DNA from: an uncultured Bacteroidota bacterium | Lineage (GTDB): Bacteria; Bacteroidota; Bacteroidia; UKL13-3 | Direction of reading: 5' to 3' | Assembly: GCA_903888395.1 (NCBI GenBank) | Contig: CAISTO010000185.1 | Coordinates: 1-8,151, forward strand | Length of the DNA stretch: 8,151 nt | Shown: piece by piece, positions 6,442 to 8,151 of the stretch | Numbering within the stretch: position 1 is the stretch's first letter | Layout of the letters: every line of letters starts with the position of its first letter | Translations under genes and position numbers: made by a program | Notes under the pieces: model-generated | Told to the model about the DNA's origin: nothing | The model's input: only the letters and a program-made list of their open reading frames with translations | The model's database searches: none

Positions 6442-7200
6442 TTACCAATCTCCTCCAGCTCCTCCGCCACCAAAACTACCACCACCAAAGCCTCCAAAAC
6501 CACTGTCACCGCCACCACCTGAACTTCCTCTGCCAGAGAAACCTCCACTTGCCAATGTTCCCCAAAGTAAAGCTTCGGCTATTCCACCGCCACTACCACC
6601 TCTGCGTCCGCCTCTGCCACCTTTTGAAAACACACTAATTAAAACAATTGCTATAATTCCAATTAATAACCAAGGCGATTTTCCTTTTGATTTTTCTTTT
6701 CTATCATTCGTAAATCCTTCGCCAGCTAGGGTTTTAATAATTGCATTGGTAGCTTCATTGAAACCATTATAATAATTTTGTTCTTTAAAATTTGGTTTTA
6801 AAATTCCGTCAATAATGCGTTTTGAAATGGCGTCTGTCATGGCGCCTTCTAATCCATAACCCACTTGAATTCTCATTTTACGTTCGGCCAAAGCCACATA
6901 AATAAGTAAACCATTTTTTTTGTCTTTTTCACCTATTCCCCAACTTTGCGCCAACTTTTGTGAATACCCAAAAGCATCATCACCTTCTAACGATTGATCA
7001 ATAACAATGACTATTTGAGTAGAAGTTTTTTTAAAATAATCATACAGTTTTTGTTCTAATGCAGCGCGTTCTTGAGCTTGCAATGCATTGGCATAATCGT
7101 TTACAAAAATTGGTGGATTGGTAATTGGAGGAATATCTTTGGAAAATAAATTTAATGCTAAAAAGCAAAAACCTATAATAAATAAAATTTTATGCTTCAT
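6442..7200 (-). CDS. TPM-domain (YgcG-like) protein with signal sequence, membrane anchor and glycine-rich tail
   Basis: This 252-residue protein belongs to the TPM_phosphatase (PF04536) family, whose biochemical role in bacteria is poorly defined; plant relatives act in photosystem II repair. Residues 1-20 form a signal sequence. The TPM domain spans about 30-160, with VNDYANAL, TQIVIVID, KNGLLIYVALAERKMRIQVG and GLEGAMTDAISKRIID as family landmarks. A membrane helix at about 176-192 (WLLIGIIAIVLISVF) is followed by an RGGRRGG stretch and a low-complexity glycine tail ending GGAGGDW, the usual ending in this family. The domain should face the periplasm. I chose the ATG at 7200, not an in-frame ATG at 7224, because GGAGGT lies 4 nt upstream and the shorter form starts with a proper signal peptide. 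It overlaps the preceding TPM gene by 11 nt. The tail produces a false proline-rich frame on the other strand. Confidence 0.92.
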   Translation of the reverse strand: MKHKILFIIGFCFLALNLFSKDIPPITNPPIFVNDYANALQAQERAALEQKLYDYFKKTSTQIVIVIDQSLEGDDAFGYSQKLAQSWGIGEKDKKNGLLIYVALAERKMRIQVGYGLEGAMTDAISKRIIDGILKPNFKEQNYYNGFNEATNAIIKTLAGEGFTNDRKEKSKGKSPWLLIGIIAIVLISVFSKGGRGGRRGGSGGGIAEALLWGTLASGGFSGRGSSGGGGDSGFGGFGGGSFGGGGAGGDW

Positions 7201-7636
7201 TATTACCTCCAAACGATATTTCATTACTTAATTCATTGGTATCATTGGTTTGATACGGAAAATGTTCTTTTAATTTTTTTCCTGCTTTTGCAATGGCAAC
7301 ACACAAACCCTCGGTAAATTGTTTTTGTTTAAAATGTGTTTTCATCAACACTTTCTCTTCATTCCAAAATGAATCGCTTACTTTTTCGTGAATGCCACTG
7401 TCACCAATGATTGCAAACTTTTTATCGGAATGAGCTAGGTAAAAAAGAACTCCATTTTTTAGCTCGGTTTCGTGCATTTTAAGCTCTTCAAAAACTTGCT
7501 TCGCTCTTTCTACCGAGTCAATGGTACAATTTGGTTCTAAATGCACCCGAATTTCACCCGAGGTATTTAACTCTGCTTCTTGAATGGCAGCTACAATTTT
7601 ATCTTGCTGTTCTTTACTAAAAAATAATTCCGACAT
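7190..7636 (-). CDS. Short cytoplasmic TPM-domain protein
   Basis: This 148-residue protein is a second, single-domain member of the TPM family. It has no signal peptide or membrane helix, so unlike its neighbour it should be cytoplasmic. Family features include TSGEIRVHLE at 25-34, KNGVLFYLAHSDKKFAIIGDSGIH at about 60-83 (split by no gap) and the helical C-terminal half with FTEGLCVAIAKAG at 107-119. I chose the ATG at 7636 (MSELFFSKEQ). An in-frame GTG at 7681 would add 15 residues encoded partly by the palindromic repeat and is rejected. No Shine-Dalgarno sequence precedes it. It lies 112 nt after lemA and overlaps the long TPM gene by 11 nt. The lemA/short TPM/long TPM order is, as I recall, common in Bacteroidota. 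The biochemical function is not known. Confidence 0.88.
   Translation of the reverse strand: MSELFFSKEQQDKIVAAIQEAELNTSGEIRVHLEPNCTIDSVERAKQVFEELKMHETELKNGVLFYLAHSDKKFAIIGDSGIHEKVSDSFWNEEKVLMKTHFKQKQFTEGLCVAIAKAGKKLKEHFPYQTNDTNELSNEISFGGNNEA
7205..7210 (-). promoter_or_regulatory. Perfect Shine-Dalgarno sequence for the long TPM gene
   Basis: Read on the minus strand this is GGAGGT, 4 nt before the ATG at 7200. It lies inside the last codons (Gly-Gly) of the upstream TPM gene. It decides the start at 7200 over the one at 7224. Every other start in the window lacks such a site, apart from a weak AAAGG before corA. Confidence 0.8.
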
Positions 7637-7665
7637 ACTTGTTTGTTTAAACCAATTTAAAAATA

Positions 7666-7734
7666 CGTCATTGCGAGGCACGAAGCAATCTCTTATTTAT
7701 TTTTGGAGATTGCTTCACTTTGTTCGCAATGACG
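7666..7734. repeat. 69-bp dispersed palindromic repeat between lemA and the short TPM gene
   Basis: Outer arms CGTCATTGCGA (7666-7676) and TCGCAATGACG (7724-7734) are perfectly complementary, as are inner arms GAAGCAATCTC (7682-7692) and GAGATTGCTTC (7706-7716). An asymmetric internal loop (5 and 7 nt) separates the two stems, and the apical loop is 13 nt of AT-rich sequence. The sequence closely resembles a family of interspersed palindromes I recall from Bacteroidota and other phyla, whose translation gives false peptides such as LRGTKQS; that peptide does appear in frame on the plus strand here. No transposase is present, so it would be a non-autonomous element. In lemA-operon mRNA it would fold into a stable hairpin. 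Confidence 0.88.
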
Positions 7735-7748
7735 CAATAAAATTTATT

Positions 7749-8151
7749 TTAAAACTTTACTTCAGGTGCTTTTGCAGCAGCAGCATCGGCTTCAAAAAAT
7801 CCTTTTTTCTCAAATCCGAACATGCCACTATAAATTACTTGTGGGAAGTTTTTTATGTATACATTATAGCTTGTAACGGCATCGTTAAAGTTATCTCTTT
7901 CTACTTTTATGCGGTTTTCTGTTCCTTCAATTTGGCTTTGTAATTCACTAAAATTTTGTGTGGCACGTAATTGAGGATATTGTTCTGAAACTACCATTAA
8001 ACGACCTAAAGCTTGGCTTAATTCACCTTGAGCGCCTTGGAATTTTTTAATATTTTCGGGTGTCAATTTATCAGGATCAACTTGAATAGAGCTTGCTTTT
8101 GCTCTTGCTTCTATTACGTCTGTTAATGTTTTTTGTTCAAAGTTTGCTGCT
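7749..8151 (-). CDS. lemA: LemA family protein, C-terminal 133 residues (5' end outside window)
   Basis: The frame is open to the window edge, and only the C-terminal 133 residues are seen. The visible part begins AANFEQKTLTDVIEARAKAS and matches the core of the LemA family: a helical bundle with SQALGRLMVVSEQYPQLRA, the ELQSQIEGTENRIKVERDNF segment (NRI and R/N-rich repeat), SYNVYIKNFPQ and the terminal FGFEKKGFFEAD then PEVKF, as is usual. Family members have a single N-terminal membrane anchor, which would lie beyond the edge here, and a bundle whose sidedness and function are not well established. An internal TTG at 8066 is not the start, because the homologous sequence continues upstream of it without a break. 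It is the first visible gene of the minus-strand run and is followed, after the palindromic repeat, by two TPM genes. Confidence 0.93.
   Translation of the reverse strand, partial: AANFEQKTLTDVIEARAKASSIQVDPDKLTPENIKKFQGAQGELSQALGRLMVVSEQYPQLRATQNFSELQSQIEGTENRIKVERDNFNDAVTSYNVYIKNFPQVIYSGMFGFEKKGFFEADAAAAKAPEVKF

Noticed and set aside
6471..6498. Minus-strand TAGTTTTG with TTTG upstream, resembling a promoter for the small membrane-protein gene
   Set aside because: The elements fall in repetitive Gly-Phe-Gly codons that generate TTTG repeatedly; the 16-bp spacing is also slightly short. Not enough to call.
6428..6772. Proline-rich plus-strand frame of 114 codons
   Set aside because: It is the complement of the glycine-rich tail of the TPM protein; the proline repeats simply mirror GGN codons.
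7201..7224. Upstream ATG start for the long TPM protein
   Set aside because: It would add eight residues before a proper signal peptide, while GGAGGT correctly placed for the ATG at 7200 indicates the shorter form.
7637..7681. Upstream GTG start for the short TPM protein
   Set aside because: The extra 15 residues come partly from the palindromic repeat; the MSELFFSKEQ start is more natural for the family.
7584..7943. 119-codon plus-strand frame containing LRGTKQS
   Set aside because: It lies antisense to lemA and the short TPM gene and spans the palindromic repeat; LRGTKQS is a familiar false translation of such repeats.
1..8151. CRISPR array, tRNA, rRNA, insertion sequence with transposase, prophage or defence cluster
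   Set aside because: I found no regularly spaced repeats, tRNA-like or rRNA-like sequence, transposase or phage genes; apart from the one palindrome and short repeats the window is ordinary chromosomal genes.

Overview
The window is an AT-rich (roughly two thirds A+T by eye) stretch of bacterial chromosome, most probably from a member of the Bacteroidota. The evidence for this is: TAnnTTTG-like -7 promoter elements, start codons that almost all lack a Shine-Dalgarno sequence, a nucleotidase encoded as two separate exported proteins, a LemA/TPM/TPM gene trio, and a dispersed 'GTCATTGCGAGG..CGAAGCAATCTC' palindrome of a type I recall from genomes of this phylum. Order or genus cannot be settled from what is visible.

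Left part, plus strand (1-4429): a pair of overlapping genes encodes the C-terminal substrate-binding domain (a predicted lipoprotein) and the catalytic metallophosphoesterase domain (a predicted Tat substrate) of a UshA-like 5'-nucleotidase. They probably act together outside the cytoplasm to dephosphorylate nucleotides. A 257-bp AT-rich gap follows, with a candidate promoter, a 9-bp inverted repeat and short direct repeats. Next come dnaA, which encodes the replication initiator and is complete, a strong intrinsic terminator, and a CorA-family magnesium/divalent-cation transporter whose start should be moved to 3527. The gap upstream of dnaA is a possible but unproven replication origin.

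Right part, minus strand (8151 down to 4436): a run of six same-strand genes, possibly one operon entering from beyond the window. In transcription order these are lemA (5' end outside the window), a short cytoplasmic TPM-domain protein, a secreted or membrane-anchored TPM-domain protein with a glycine-rich tail, a small two-helix membrane protein with five cysteines, an AlkD-like DNA alkylation repair glycosylase, and a PolB-type 3'-5' exonuclease. Several junctions overlap or are very short (11-nt overlap, 27-nt gap, TAATG overlap, 45-nt gap). A 69-bp palindromic repeat lies between lemA and the first TPM gene. The run converges on corA with only 6 bp between the two coding regions.

Most of the window is ordinary housekeeping and repair content. 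I see no convincing new defence, mobile or biosynthetic system. The points most worth a second look are the two-protein nucleotidase with two different export routes, the inverted repeat placed over the candidate dnaA promoter, the palindrome inside the lemA/TPM operon, the single perfect Shine-Dalgarno sequence, and the unrecognised cysteine-bearing membrane protein coupled to the glycosylase gene.
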